Notes under the pieces: model-generated | Database searches by the model: none | What the model was told of the DNA's origin: nothing | The model's input: the letters and a program-made list of their open reading frames with translations, nothing else | Part shown: piece after piece, positions 53,269 to 61,777 of the stretch | Position numbering within the stretch: the first letter of the stretch is position 1 | How the letters are laid out: every line of letters begins with the position of its first letter | Source of the DNA: JBBIQS01 sp037442205 | GTDB lineage: Bacteria; Myxococcota; Myxococcia; Myxococcales; UBA5297 | Length of the DNA stretch: 64,000 bases | Reading direction: 5' to 3' | Assembly: GCA_037442205.1 (NCBI GenBank) | Contig: JBBIQS010000032.1 | Coordinates: forward strand, 1 to 64,000 | Program-made: the position numbers and the translations under genes

Positions 53269-54102
53269 CTAGTGGCACCCGGAGCGGCAGGCGCTCCCCA
53301 TGGCGTCGCAGTTCGAGTAGCAGGGGGAGGTGGTGCAACTGGAGCGGCACTGGCTCGAAAACTGGAAGCAGTCGCTCTCGCAGGCCGATTGCCGCGCACG
53401 CGCCGCCTCGCGCGCGGCGGCCTCGCGGGCTTCGCGCTCCGCCTGCTGACGCCGCCGCTCCAGCAAGGCGAAGTAGTCCTCGCGCACCTCCTCGGGCACA
53501 AAGGAGAGGTTGCGCCGCAGGGTCACGGAGTCGCTGCACCTGGAGATGGCGTCGAACTGGTGGACCCAGCTCTCCTGGGGACTGCCGGCCCAGGCGGCCG
53601 CCACCAGGGCGATCCCCTCTTGGCAGCGCAGGAGTTGGTGCAGCTCGTAGAGGCCATCCACCGCGGCCTCGCTGTTGCGGCACTCCCGAGCCACCTGAGC
53701 GAAGCCCCGAGCTGCCTCTTCGTGATCGGCGGCGCTGCGAAAGACCGCCGCAGCCTCGACTCCGGTCCCGCACGGGTCCGCGGACAGCCGCTCCGCCACC
53801 GGGCGGCACCAGCCGAGCACGTTGGAGGGAGCGGCCGCCGCCTGGCGATCGCCGGAGAGTGAGTCGAGCGCCGTCCGCGCCAGCTCGGCAGCCTTGCGCT
53901 GAGCGCGCAGGTCATCCCGGTGCTGATTGGCCCACTCGCAGGCCCGCCGGGTCGTGTCCAGCAGCGACTCCTTGCGCTGCTGCCCCAGCCGCTCGCGGGA
54001 GGACTGGCTCACCTCGCCCGGGCCCGGCGGGACCGGCTGGGCGAGAGCACAGGCGTTCAGGGCCAGGGCGACCGCTGTCCACTTCATCCTCGTTGCGAAC
54101 AT
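53269..54102 (-). CDS. Secreted protein with C-terminal Cys cluster, unknown function
   Basis: The 277-residue protein has a signal peptide and a largely helical, Ala/Glu/Arg-rich body with a coiled-coil-like RRRQQAEREAREAAAREAAR, and ends in a 37-residue Cys-rich tail with eight cysteines (CESDCFQFSSQCRSSC and more). I do not recognise the family. The start is uncertain; ATGs at 54102 and 54087 both precede the signal peptide, and a longer frame reaches 54189. It is first in a three-gene minus-strand operon bracketed by two DUF2378 genes. Confidence 0.65.
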   Translation of the reverse strand: MFATRMKWTAVALALNACALAQPVPPGPGEVSQSSRERLGQQRKESLLDTTRRACEWANQHRDDLRAQRKAAELARTALDSLSGDRQAAAAPSNVLGWCRPVAERLSADPCGTGVEAAAVFRSAADHEEAARGFAQVARECRNSEAAVDGLYELHQLLRCQEGIALVAAAWAGSPQESWVHQFDAISRCSDSVTLRRNLSFVPEEVREDYFALLERRRQQAEREAREAAAREAARARQSACESDCFQFSSQCRSSCTTSPCYSNCDAMGSACRSGCH

Positions 54103-54246
54103 GGCTTGGCACAGTAGCCGACGATTTCCTCGGCACTCAAGCGGGCTTGCGACAACCAGGAACTGGTGTCCAGCCGGCCTTCTGCTCACTTTGCGTCGCT
54201 GGCCTGGGGCCGCCTCGTTAGGTATTCAGGTCACTGAGGAGGGTCC

Positions 54247-54771
54247 ATGTCGCATCCAGCCGGCCACGTAAAAGCGAGTTTGCCCGAAGGGCTGTTCACC
54301 GAGCTCAAGCCAAGCGGCGCCTTCGCCGAAGAGCTCAAGGTTGCGGGATGGGATCCGACCAATCCCAAGCTCTCGTACCCGGACCACGTCTTCGACGCCT
54401 GCCTCAAGGTCGCCGCCCGCCACTGCCACCCGCGGCTGGGCGAGACCGCGGCGATGACCGAGCTGGGGCGGGCCTTCACCCGCGGCTTCCGCCGCACCGC
54501 GGTGGGCAAGGTGGCGCTGGCGGTGCTCCCCGCCCTGAGCCCGGCGCTGCTGGTCGACTACCTGCCCAAGGTCGTCCGCCTGACCGCCTCGACCATGACC
54601 TTCGAGGTGGTCGGCAAGGGCGAGCGCGAGCGGGTGGTCGAGGTCGGCACTCCGGACATCACCCCGCTGCCCGACTTCATGGCCGGCGCGGTGGCCGAGG
54701 CCAGCCAGCACATCAAGGTCGAGGTCGCCGGGCGGCGGCCGCGCGGGTACACCTTGAAGCTGTCGTGGTGA
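54247..54771 (+). CDS. DUF2378/TIGR02265-like protein (paralogue 2)
   Basis: The 174-residue protein is a paralogue of the gene at 51323: SLPEGLFTELKPSGAFAEEL, LSYPDHVFDACLKVAARHC, TELGRAFTRGFRRTAVGKVA and DYLPKVVRLTAS. The two proteins are collinear and about 60 percent identical by eye. GAGGAGG stands just before the ATG. Its stop is 10 bases from the end of the convergent kinase gene. The function of the family is not known. Confidence 0.8.
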   Translation: MSHPAGHVKASLPEGLFTELKPSGAFAEELKVAGWDPTNPKLSYPDHVFDACLKVAARHCHPRLGETAAMTELGRAFTRGFRRTAVGKVALAVLPALSPALLVDYLPKVVRLTASTMTFEVVGKGERERVVEVGTPDITPLPDFMAGAVAEASQHIKVEVAGRRPRGYTLKLSW

Positions 54772-54781
54772 GCGACCGCGT

Positions 54782-57613
54782 CTACTGCACCTGCACCTTG
54801 AACCGGTACTCGACCTCGCCAGATCCTTCCATCGCATAGGTCCTGAACACCTCGCCGCAGATGGCGGGGTCGAAGCTCGTGGGACGGATGTCCTCGGGAA
54901 TTCGGCCGAAGGGAGTGAAGCCGATCTGATTGACGTCGAAGGACTGAACGCGACCAGCGCTCCATTTCACCGTCAGCGAAAGCGGCCCTTCCGTCTCGGG
55001 ATATTGATTGATCCAGTAGTAGTAAGCCAGGCAGTGCCGCAGGGGATGGACGACCTTCTCCAGCTCGTCCCGCGCCTGCTGGTCGCTGACTCCGACCGCA
55101 GTCACCCTTTCCAGCCTCAGCGAGTACCGGTCGCACATCTCCTCGAAATCCGGCGGCATGGCGTCGGCTGAGCGGGAGGTATGGACACTGGAGATGACAA
55201 TCACCCTCTCGCGCGCGTCGAAAGCAAAGCGGTGCAGGAAACCCTCGACCGGCCCATAGGTGGCCTCCAGGTAGAGCACGTCGAGATCGAGCAGGGTGAG
55301 AAGATCTGGATCGTCACCCTCGCAGGCTCCCTGGTACCAGTGGTGGTCGGGATAGATGATTCCGTCGCATTTGTATCCATCCCGTTGAGCCAGGAAGAAG
55401 CCTTCCGCCGGCCCCGAGAACTCCGACTTCGCAGGAGCGATGACCGGGGCTGTCGGGTCGACCTTGATCTTCTTCAGCTCACCCTCTTCGAGGGCGACCG
55501 TTCCCCGCAGGCTGAGGTTCACCAGCTCGATGAAGCGCTCGTGATGGCCCAAGGCTTCTTCATGGTTTCGCGGCTTTGGCCCGAGCTCTTGGGCGACCAG
55601 AGAACGCACCAGCCGCCTCTCCTCGAATGGGCCTGAGGCGGCGACGATCCCGCGCCCCCTGGCTTCCTTGGCAAGCGCTTTCCGCGCCGCCAAGGCATAG
55701 GCCAGACTTTGGATGAAATAGTCCGAGTCGAACTTCAGCCCCGGAGGCAACTCTCGGAGCTCTGCCTCCAGCTCTCTGCGAGTTACGGACCCTAGGGACC
55801 AGCTGACGACGACGGCGTCCCCTTCGGGATCGGCGACGCGATCGAGGACGCCGGGGCCGTCGGATGGTGGTGGGGTCGCCTGGGATTCGGCATTCCCACT
55901 AGCCTGCGGCTCGGGAGCCGTCTCCGCCGGCCGCTCCCCGGCCCCTGGCGCCGGGGCCTCGCCGCCTTGCACGCACAGCGCCAGGCTTCCCAGCAGCGCC
56001 GCCGCGGCGATGAATCCGGCTGCCTCCGAAGCACGGCCGGGCTTGGAATGGAAGCCGGGCGCCTCTCTTTCCAGTTCTCGCAGCGCCTCGACCGCGGTCG
56101 CGAAGCGGGCCTTGCGCGTGGGCGCCGCCAGCCGCAGCAGGTAGCGCTCGAACGCCCTGGGAGCCGGCAGCGATGGCAGGTGCAGCCGGGCGTCGGAGCC
56201 GAGCATCGCTGCCGGGGCGATGCCGGTCAGCAAGTGGATGGCGGTGACCCCGAGGGCGTACAGGTCGCTGGTCTCGTCGACGTGCCCGGCCAGCTGCTCG
56301 GGCGGCATATAGCCCACCGTCCCGGCCAAGGTCCCTTCCAGCGACTGCGACGCCAGCTCCCGCGCGGCGCCAAAATCGACCAGGCCCACCGATCCGTTTG
56401 CCATGCGGATCAGGTTGGAGGGTTTGATGTCGCGGTGGATGATCTTCGGGGTCTGTCGGTGCAGGTAGACCAGGATCTGCAGGCACTGCCGCACCACCTG
56501 CACCACTCGAGCTGCGTCGAGCGGCTGCCACTGCACCTCCAGGTTCAACGGCTGGCCCTCCAGATACTCGTGCGCCAGATAGAGGCGCATGAGCGCGCCC
56601 TCGCCGGTGCGGAAGTGGTCCACCAGGCGAGGAATGCGGGAGTGCCGCAGCTGCCCCAGCAGGCGCGCCTCCTTGTCGAAGGCCTCCAGGGTGCGGGCGT
56701 CGGGGACGTGGGCGAAGCGTATCTCCTTGATCACCACCCGCTCGCCCGCGCTCGACCGGGCGAGATAGGTCCGCCCGTAGGCGCGCTTGGCCAGCAGCTT
56801 TTCGATGACGTAGCCCTTCACCTGCGAAATCGCGCCGCAGCCCGGGCAACTGCCGTTCTCGGTCGCGCCGCCGCAGTCGGGGCACTGGCCCGCCGGCAGC
56901 GCCGGACCGGGCACAGGCCCTGAGACGGCCGTGTCACCTCGCGCCGCCAGCGGGGCGACCGCGGGCGCGGGCGCGGCAGGTCCGGGAACCGGCGGGACGG
57001 ACTGGGAAGGCAGCACGGCCTGCTGCAGCTGAGTCAGCCTTCCGCCGGCGATGAAGGCCTCGAGGCGTTGGTGGAAGTCGACCACCAGGAAGGTGGCCAG
57101 CATCGCGCCGCTCAGCGCGATCGACGACCAGAGCTCGAGCCTGTAGCCGATGAGCGAACTCGAATGAGGAACGAGCAGACACGAGAGGAAGAACAGCGCG
57201 GCGGCCGCGGCGCCTGCGACGCAGATGCGCCAGGCGGCAAAGAGAACAGCCGGAGACAACTCCAGCTCGAGTGCATCGAGATACGGCCCGAAGGTCACCC
57301 GAGAGACCAGCGAAGAAAAAGGCAGCACCTCCGCCCTTCTGGCCGCCTGAGGAGCGAGGCTGCGAGCCAGCCATTCGCGGGTCCGCGCCTGCCACAGCCA
57401 GAAGAGCACCGCCGAGGCAGTCAGCATCAGCAGGCGCTGGATCCCGGGCAAGTGAGGGGAGACCACGCCGAAGAGGACCTGCCGTCGGTCCTCGACTCCC
57501 CTTTCCGCCGCGCCGAAGGTGATGACGGCGTTGCCGACTTCGAGCACGAAGGCGACGACCAGGATGATCTGCAGCCAGCGCCCCACCCCCGTCGCACGCC
57601 GCGATGCCGCCAT
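54782..57613 (-). CDS. Ser/Thr protein kinase with zinc ribbon and C-terminal extracytoplasmic-like domain
   Basis: The 943-residue protein has three or four N-terminal membrane segments (about 14-34, 58-76, 122-145, 160-182), a Pro-rich linker, a four-Cys zinc ribbon (C244, C247, C256, C259), and a Ser/Thr kinase domain (about 266-525) with K296, HRDIKPSN (D395) and DFG (D413). The Gly-rich loop is degenerate (LLAKRAYGRTYL). A short hydrophobic segment (about 540) precedes a 400-residue region ending in GPLSLTVKWSAGRVQSFDVN, which resembles AgmX/PglI-type domains. The ATG at 57613 has GGGGGA upstream; a GTG at 57658 would add 15 residues. Confidence 0.8.
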   Translation of the reverse strand: MAASRRATGVGRWLQIILVVAFVLEVGNAVITFGAAERGVEDRRQVLFGVVSPHLPGIQRLLMLTASAVLFWLWQARTREWLARSLAPQAARRAEVLPFSSLVSRVTFGPYLDALELELSPAVLFAAWRICVAGAAAAALFFLSCLLVPHSSSLIGYRLELWSSIALSGAMLATFLVVDFHQRLEAFIAGGRLTQLQQAVLPSQSVPPVPGPAAPAPAVAPLAARGDTAVSGPVPGPALPAGQCPDCGGATENGSCPGCGAISQVKGYVIEKLLAKRAYGRTYLARSSAGERVVIKEIRFAHVPDARTLEAFDKEARLLGQLRHSRIPRLVDHFRTGEGALMRLYLAHEYLEGQPLNLEVQWQPLDAARVVQVVRQCLQILVYLHRQTPKIIHRDIKPSNLIRMANGSVGLVDFGAARELASQSLEGTLAGTVGYMPPEQLAGHVDETSDLYALGVTAIHLLTGIAPAAMLGSDARLHLPSLPAPRAFERYLLRLAAPTRKARFATAVEALRELEREAPGFHSKPGRASEAAGFIAAAALLGSLALCVQGGEAPAPGAGERPAETAPEPQASGNAESQATPPPSDGPGVLDRVADPEGDAVVVSWSLGSVTRRELEAELRELPPGLKFDSDYFIQSLAYALAARKALAKEARGRGIVAASGPFEERRLVRSLVAQELGPKPRNHEEALGHHERFIELVNLSLRGTVALEEGELKKIKVDPTAPVIAPAKSEFSGPAEGFFLAQRDGYKCDGIIYPDHHWYQGACEGDDPDLLTLLDLDVLYLEATYGPVEGFLHRFAFDARERVIVISSVHTSRSADAMPPDFEEMCDRYSLRLERVTAVGVSDQQARDELEKVVHPLRHCLAYYYWINQYPETEGPLSLTVKWSAGRVQSFDVNQIGFTPFGRIPEDIRPTSFDPAICGEVFRTYAMEGSGEVEYRFKVQVQ

Positions 57614-57741
57614 GGCTCCCCCCGCTCCGCTTGCGAAGGAATCGAGCGATTCCTCCACGCAATGAGGCGAGGCTACTTCACGAGGCGAGAGGCGTCATCA
57701 GCCTGCTGTCTCGAAGGTCGATCCCGCCGGAACGCGGGGAC

Positions 57742-58305
57742 CTATCGCGCACCATCCAGCGCCGCGCGCCCACCCCTCCCCTGAGCTCGCGGCGGAGCCG
57801 CCGCCCGCCGCGGCCACAAGGCCCACAGCCACAGCGGCGCGAACATCGCCACCTCGCTGAGCATCACCGCCATTCCGCGCGGCGACAGCAGCCCTTTTCC
57901 GATCGGCGCCACCGGCAGCGGCCGCCACGGGGCGAAGTAGCGGGCGTCGCTGAATGGCCAGAACAGCGCGATCCCCAGCCCGCCGTTGGTCAGGATGTCG
58001 AGCAGAGCGTGGCTGGCAACGACCGCCGCCGCCAACAGAGCCACCTTCCAGAAACGCTGCCGCAGCCCCAATCCGATCAGCCCGGCGACGATTCCGATCG
58101 CCACCGCCATCAGCAGCGAATGCGTCGCTCCGCGGTGCCCCCATTGCGCCCGGTACGCCACTCCATACCGGAAGCCGATGAAATCCAGGTCGGGCAGGCA
58201 CGACAGAATGCTGAAGGCCGCCATCGCCGCCAGCGAGCGCCTCCCCTCCCGCTCATAGAGACGACCTGCCGCCAATCCCACTGCCAGATGACCGATGCTT
58301 GCCAT
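57742..58305 (-). CDS. DUF457 / YdjM-like membrane metal-dependent hydrolase
   Basis: The 187-residue protein has four or five membrane helices with conserved HLAVGLAAGRLY, SCLPDLDF, WGHRGATHSL and ASHALLDILTNGG. These His and Asp motifs define the DUF457 group of probable membrane-bound metal-dependent hydrolases. In E. coli the relative YdjM is SOS-induced; no LexA box is visible here. The ATG at 58305 was chosen because it begins the family domain. Confidence 0.85.
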   Translation of the reverse strand: MASIGHLAVGLAAGRLYEREGRRSLAAMAAFSILSCLPDLDFIGFRYGVAYRAQWGHRGATHSLLMAVAIGIVAGLIGLGLRQRFWKVALLAAAVVASHALLDILTNGGLGIALFWPFSDARYFAPWRPLPVAPIGKGLLSPRGMAVMLSEVAMFAPLWLWALWPRRAAAPPRAQGRGGRAALDGAR

Positions 58306-58502
58306 GGGCCGGCCTTCAGCAATCCGGATGCCCGCCGACGACACGCCCGAAATGCCGAGTAATCGCGGCCCATTGCATCTCCAAGCCCGGCCCCCGTGTG
58401 TCGGTCTGGCCACGCCGACGCCGCCTGCGAGCCGCGGTGGCGGTACCGGCGCCGCGCGCCCTCGATTTGAGCGAGCGGCGTCCCGTGAAAGACTCCGCGG
58501 CC

Positions 58503-59120
58503 ATGATCCGGTCCAGATCAGCGTTGCCGGCGGTCGCTGGGCTCTTGGCGCTGTTTGGCTGCGGGGCCTGCACGCCACCGCCCGAGATCGTCCGGCCCGA
58601 CGATTTGCGTTCGACGGTCCCGCTGGCGACGGCGCTGGTGGTCGTCTACTCGCGCACCGGGCACACCGCGAGGATGGCTCGCGCCTTCTCCCGGGTCCTG
58701 GGCGCCGACTACCTGCGCCTGACCGGCGAGGGCGGCGAGGGCAATTCGTGGTTCTCGACGCCCTCGTGGAAGAGCCGAGTCCCGGTCGCTCCGGAGAAGG
58801 TACCGCTCGAGCAGTACCGGCTGGTGCTGATTGGCGGGCCGGTCTGGTACTGGCGCCCCAACGCCCTGACGAGCTCCTTCATCCGCGGCCAGGACCTGAC
58901 CGGCAAGGACGTCGTGCTCTTCTACACCTTCGAAGGCGGCAGGATGCCGCCGGAGGTCGAGTCGGAGTGGAAGAGCTGGGTCGCCGGCCAGGGCGGGAAA
59001 GTAATCGACCTGGTCGGCATCGACCGCAAGAAGCTCGGCGAGGACGGGGCGCTGGAGCAGGAGGCGGAGCGCATCGCGCACGAGCGGCTCGCCAAGTGGA
59101 TCGGTCGCGAGAATCGATAA
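58503..59120 (+). CDS. Exported flavodoxin-like lipoprotein
   Basis: The 205-residue protein has an export signal with a lipobox-like LFGC (residue 20) and then a flavodoxin domain (ALVVVYSRTGHTARMARAF, the FMN phosphate loop; LIGGPVWYWRPN; YTFEGGRMP). Flavodoxin-like domains bind FMN and transfer electrons; nearly all are cytoplasmic, so an exported, lipid-anchored one is uncommon. The ATG at 58503 lacks a strong ribosome site, but it begins the signal sequence. The gene is convergent with the S41-like gene. Confidence 0.78.
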   Translation: MIRSRSALPAVAGLLALFGCGACTPPPEIVRPDDLRSTVPLATALVVVYSRTGHTARMARAFSRVLGADYLRLTGEGGEGNSWFSTPSWKSRVPVAPEKVPLEQYRLVLIGGPVWYWRPNALTSSFIRGQDLTGKDVVLFYTFEGGRMPPEVESEWKSWVAGQGGKVIDLVGIDRKKLGEDGALEQEAERIAHERLAKWIGRENR

Positions 59121-59177
59121 GCTTCCGCGGGTTCGGCGCCGCCCTCAGTATTCCGCCAGCGCTCGCTTTCCCTTCCA

Positions 59178-60650
59178 TCACTGGGAGTTCGGCTCCATCT
59201 CATACTCGGGCTCGATGCCGATGGAGACGACCGCCGGCGACTGGGCCAGCCGGGTCAGGGCCTCGAAAGAGGAGGTGCGGATCTCCACCGTCGAAGAGCG
59301 GCCCGTATCCCCTGAGGCATAGGCCCCGAATGACGAGAGCCCCGGGCAGCCGGCGACATATTTTTGGGCGGCCTCGGGGGCCAGGTGCAGGGTGGCGCTG
59401 ATGTGGTGGGGGAACGGAGGCAGACTGCCCGAACCGATGCGCTCCTGGGCCTCGGCGGGGAGCTGATCGCGCCGGGCAACCGCGGGAAACGAGGCGCAGG
59501 GCGGCGGCGCTTCCTTGAGCCAACGCCGCTCCTCGGCGCGCCAGCGCAGCTGCTCGCGCAGGCCGGCCAGCGCCGATTCCAGCTCGCCGATCGGCGCCGC
59601 GGGGGCGTCCTCGGCCTGGTACCACCGCCCGGGAAGCCCGCCGGCGCGATCGATCCGCGGGTTGAGCACGTAGGCCGCGGTGGGAATGTAGACGCGCACC
59701 TTCGAAGGCTCGAGCTGCAGGATCCCGCGATCATCCATGGCCAACCGATGGTCGGAGCCGACCTGCCCCTGGAGCCTGGCCCCGGCGTAGGTGAGCAGCA
59801 TCCGCGCGATCAGCTCGCAGGCCGGCCCGCAGCTGCCTCCGACGATCACCAGCAGCGGCGGATCGTCCGGCCCACGGAGGCGAATCATCGGAAGGTTCTT
59901 CGGATCTTCGCCCGGCAGCACCGGCTCGCTCCCGACCAGCGTTCGCCAGACCTCGGGATCTCGAGAGCGCCAGGAGAAGAGGCTTCGCCCTGCCTGGCGC
60001 AGCTCCTCAGCCACAGGCCCCTCGGGGACGACGACCTCTCGCAGTGGCATCAGGGCCGACAGCCCGCTGAGCGCGCGCACCAGCGGCAGCGCCGCCCTCG
60101 GGTCGTCGCCGGCGGCGTGGCGCAGGTCGATCACGATAGCCGAGGCTGCTGAGAGGCGCGCCGCGGCCGCCTCGAACCCGCGCCAGGAAGGCCCCGGAGG
60201 ATCGAAGCGCTGAATGCCGAGGATGACGATGTCGGGACTCTCGGTGCGCACCAGACCCCAGGCCTGGGCCGACTGGTGGGCGATATTGCCGCCCGCCGGA
60301 GCGGCGGAGAACACCCTCATCCCCGGCGTCTTCTTATGGCAGGGCGAGCCGACCTCGGGGACGGCCAGCAAATCGGGATCGTTGAGGCGCCAGAGCGCGT
60401 CGCCGAGCGCGTCGCACAGGCTCGCGGGAGTGCGTTCTTGCGTGGCGATCTGCTCCAGCTCGCGCAGGAAGGAGGCCCAGCTGTCCTTGGTGCGAAAGAC
60501 CTTCCCGGCGTAGGCCTCCTCCATGGTCTTGCGGACCTGGGCGACCTCTCGCCGAACCTCTTCCCGAGACAGAGGCTTCGGCTGGGCCTGAGTCGATGGA
60601 GCGTGGACGCAGCTCGTCAGGAAGAAGGCGAGGAGGTGGCTGGGCTTCAT
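59178..60650 (-). CDS. S41-peptidase-like lipoprotein, probably catalytically altered
   Basis: The 490-residue protein has a lipoprotein signal (AFFLTSC, residue 14), a helical N-terminal part and a tail-processing peptidase S41-like core (VIDLRHAAGDD; PLLVIVGGSCGPACELIARM). In S41 enzymes the nucleophile lies in a GTASASE-type loop; here that loop reads GSCGPACE, so the Ser at the expected position is replaced by Pro. It may be a binding or inactive homologue. AAGGAGG precedes the ATG at 60650. The C-terminal 120 residues are of unknown fold. Confidence 0.7.
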   Translation of the reverse strand: MKPSHLLAFFLTSCVHAPSTQAQPKPLSREEVRREVAQVRKTMEEAYAGKVFRTKDSWASFLRELEQIATQERTPASLCDALGDALWRLNDPDLLAVPEVGSPCHKKTPGMRVFSAAPAGGNIAHQSAQAWGLVRTESPDIVILGIQRFDPPGPSWRGFEAAAARLSAASAIVIDLRHAAGDDPRAALPLVRALSGLSALMPLREVVVPEGPVAEELRQAGRSLFSWRSRDPEVWRTLVGSEPVLPGEDPKNLPMIRLRGPDDPPLLVIVGGSCGPACELIARMLLTYAGARLQGQVGSDHRLAMDDRGILQLEPSKVRVYIPTAAYVLNPRIDRAGGLPGRWYQAEDAPAAPIGELESALAGLREQLRWRAEERRWLKEAPPPCASFPAVARRDQLPAEAQERIGSGSLPPFPHHISATLHLAPEAAQKYVAGCPGLSSFGAYASGDTGRSSTVEIRTSSFEALTRLAQSPAVVSIGIEPEYEMEPNSQ

Positions 60651-60787
60651 GCCCTCCTTTGTCGCCCCAGTCGGAAAATTGGGGAAGCGGCCCTCTTGAC
60701 CGTGCCATTCCAGCGGCTACTCTCCGCTCGGGCCGCAGCTCGACCAGCGCCGAAATCCGAGATGCGCTGGCACGCAGTGAGGGGTTC

Positions 60788-61777
60788 TTGCCAATCGAAT
60801 CGTCGTCCGGCGCGTCCGCGAAGGCGCGGCTGCTTCGCTTCATCCTCGGGACGCTGGTGCTGTTGGCCGCCGCCGAGGGACTCAGCCGGCTGCAACACCA
60901 GGCCTTCGCCGCTGCCGCCCATCGCGCCCGCTTCAAGGCCGAGCTCCTCAAGGGCCAGCCGGCGCCAGCCTTTGCGGCCATCGGCACCTCGCGCTTCAAC
61001 GACTCCGTGAGCCCCCGGCAGATGGCCCGCGCCCTGGCGGAGCACGGCGGTCCCACTCTCGCCGGCTTCAACGCCTCCGTCCCCTCCTCGTCCCTGCAGA
61101 CCCAGGCTTTCCTGGCCGGCGTGGCTCTCGAGCGGCAGGTCGGCACGGTCTTCCTGGAGGCCTCCCCGCGCCAGCTCGACTTCCTCGCCGACGAATCGCT
61201 CCAGGAGGCCCCGGCGCCGGCAGGCTTCGAAGAGCAGGTGCTGAGCTGGAGCGAGCTGCTTCACTACCGCCGAGCGCTGGTGGCCGAGAACCTGCCCCGG
61301 CTGGCGGCGCTCTTCGCTCCCGCCCGCTTCGACGGCTCGGAGTGGTTCCGCACCCGCTCCCTGGCGCAGTGGTGGTCCGAGACCGACGAGCGACCGACGC
61401 CGCTCCCGCCTCCAGAGGTCATCTGCCCCGGCACCCCGGCGACTGGCGACCCCGCCTACTCCGCGGCCCTCGAGGTCTGGGCTCGCCTCTCCCAGCAGGC
61501 GCAGGCCAACATGGCACGCATCTACTTCGTGGTCCCGCCGGTCGCGTCGGCCAATCGCGCCGAGGAGTGCGACGAGCACTGGCGGGCGTTCTGGGGCGCG
61601 CTGGCCAATCGGACGCACCGTCCGGTCATCAGCTTCGCCTGCACCGGGGCGCCCGACGAGCTGTTCCACGATCGCTTCAACCACATGAACTGGCGCGGCC
61701 GCGCCGCCCTGAGCGAGGCGCTGGCCGTCGCCTGGGCCGCCGATCTCGAGAAGCCCCGCTGCGAGGGCCGGCCATGA
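60788..61777 (+). CDS. SGNH-hydrolase-like partner of the MBOAT protein
   Basis: The 329-residue protein has an N-terminal membrane helix (about 15-32) and an SGNH/DHHW-type domain: FAAIGTSRFNDSVSP with the probable nucleophile Ser68, and a C-terminal HDRFNHMNWRGRAALSEAL with the Asp-His pair. Such proteins, like AlgX/AlgJ, pass acyl groups to polysaccharides exported by MBOAT partners. It overlaps the MBOAT gene by 4 bases. The TTG at 60788 has GAGGGG just upstream, but the start is uncertain. Confidence 0.78.
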   Translation: MPIESSSGASAKARLLRFILGTLVLLAAAEGLSRLQHQAFAAAAHRARFKAELLKGQPAPAFAAIGTSRFNDSVSPRQMARALAEHGGPTLAGFNASVPSSSLQTQAFLAGVALERQVGTVFLEASPRQLDFLADESLQEAPAPAGFEEQVLSWSELLHYRRALVAENLPRLAALFAPARFDGSEWFRTRSLAQWWSETDERPTPLPPPEVICPGTPATGDPAYSAALEVWARLSQQAQANMARIYFVVPPVASANRAEECDEHWRAFWGALANRTHRPVISFACTGAPDELFHDRFNHMNWRGRAALSEALAVAWAADLEKPRCEGRP

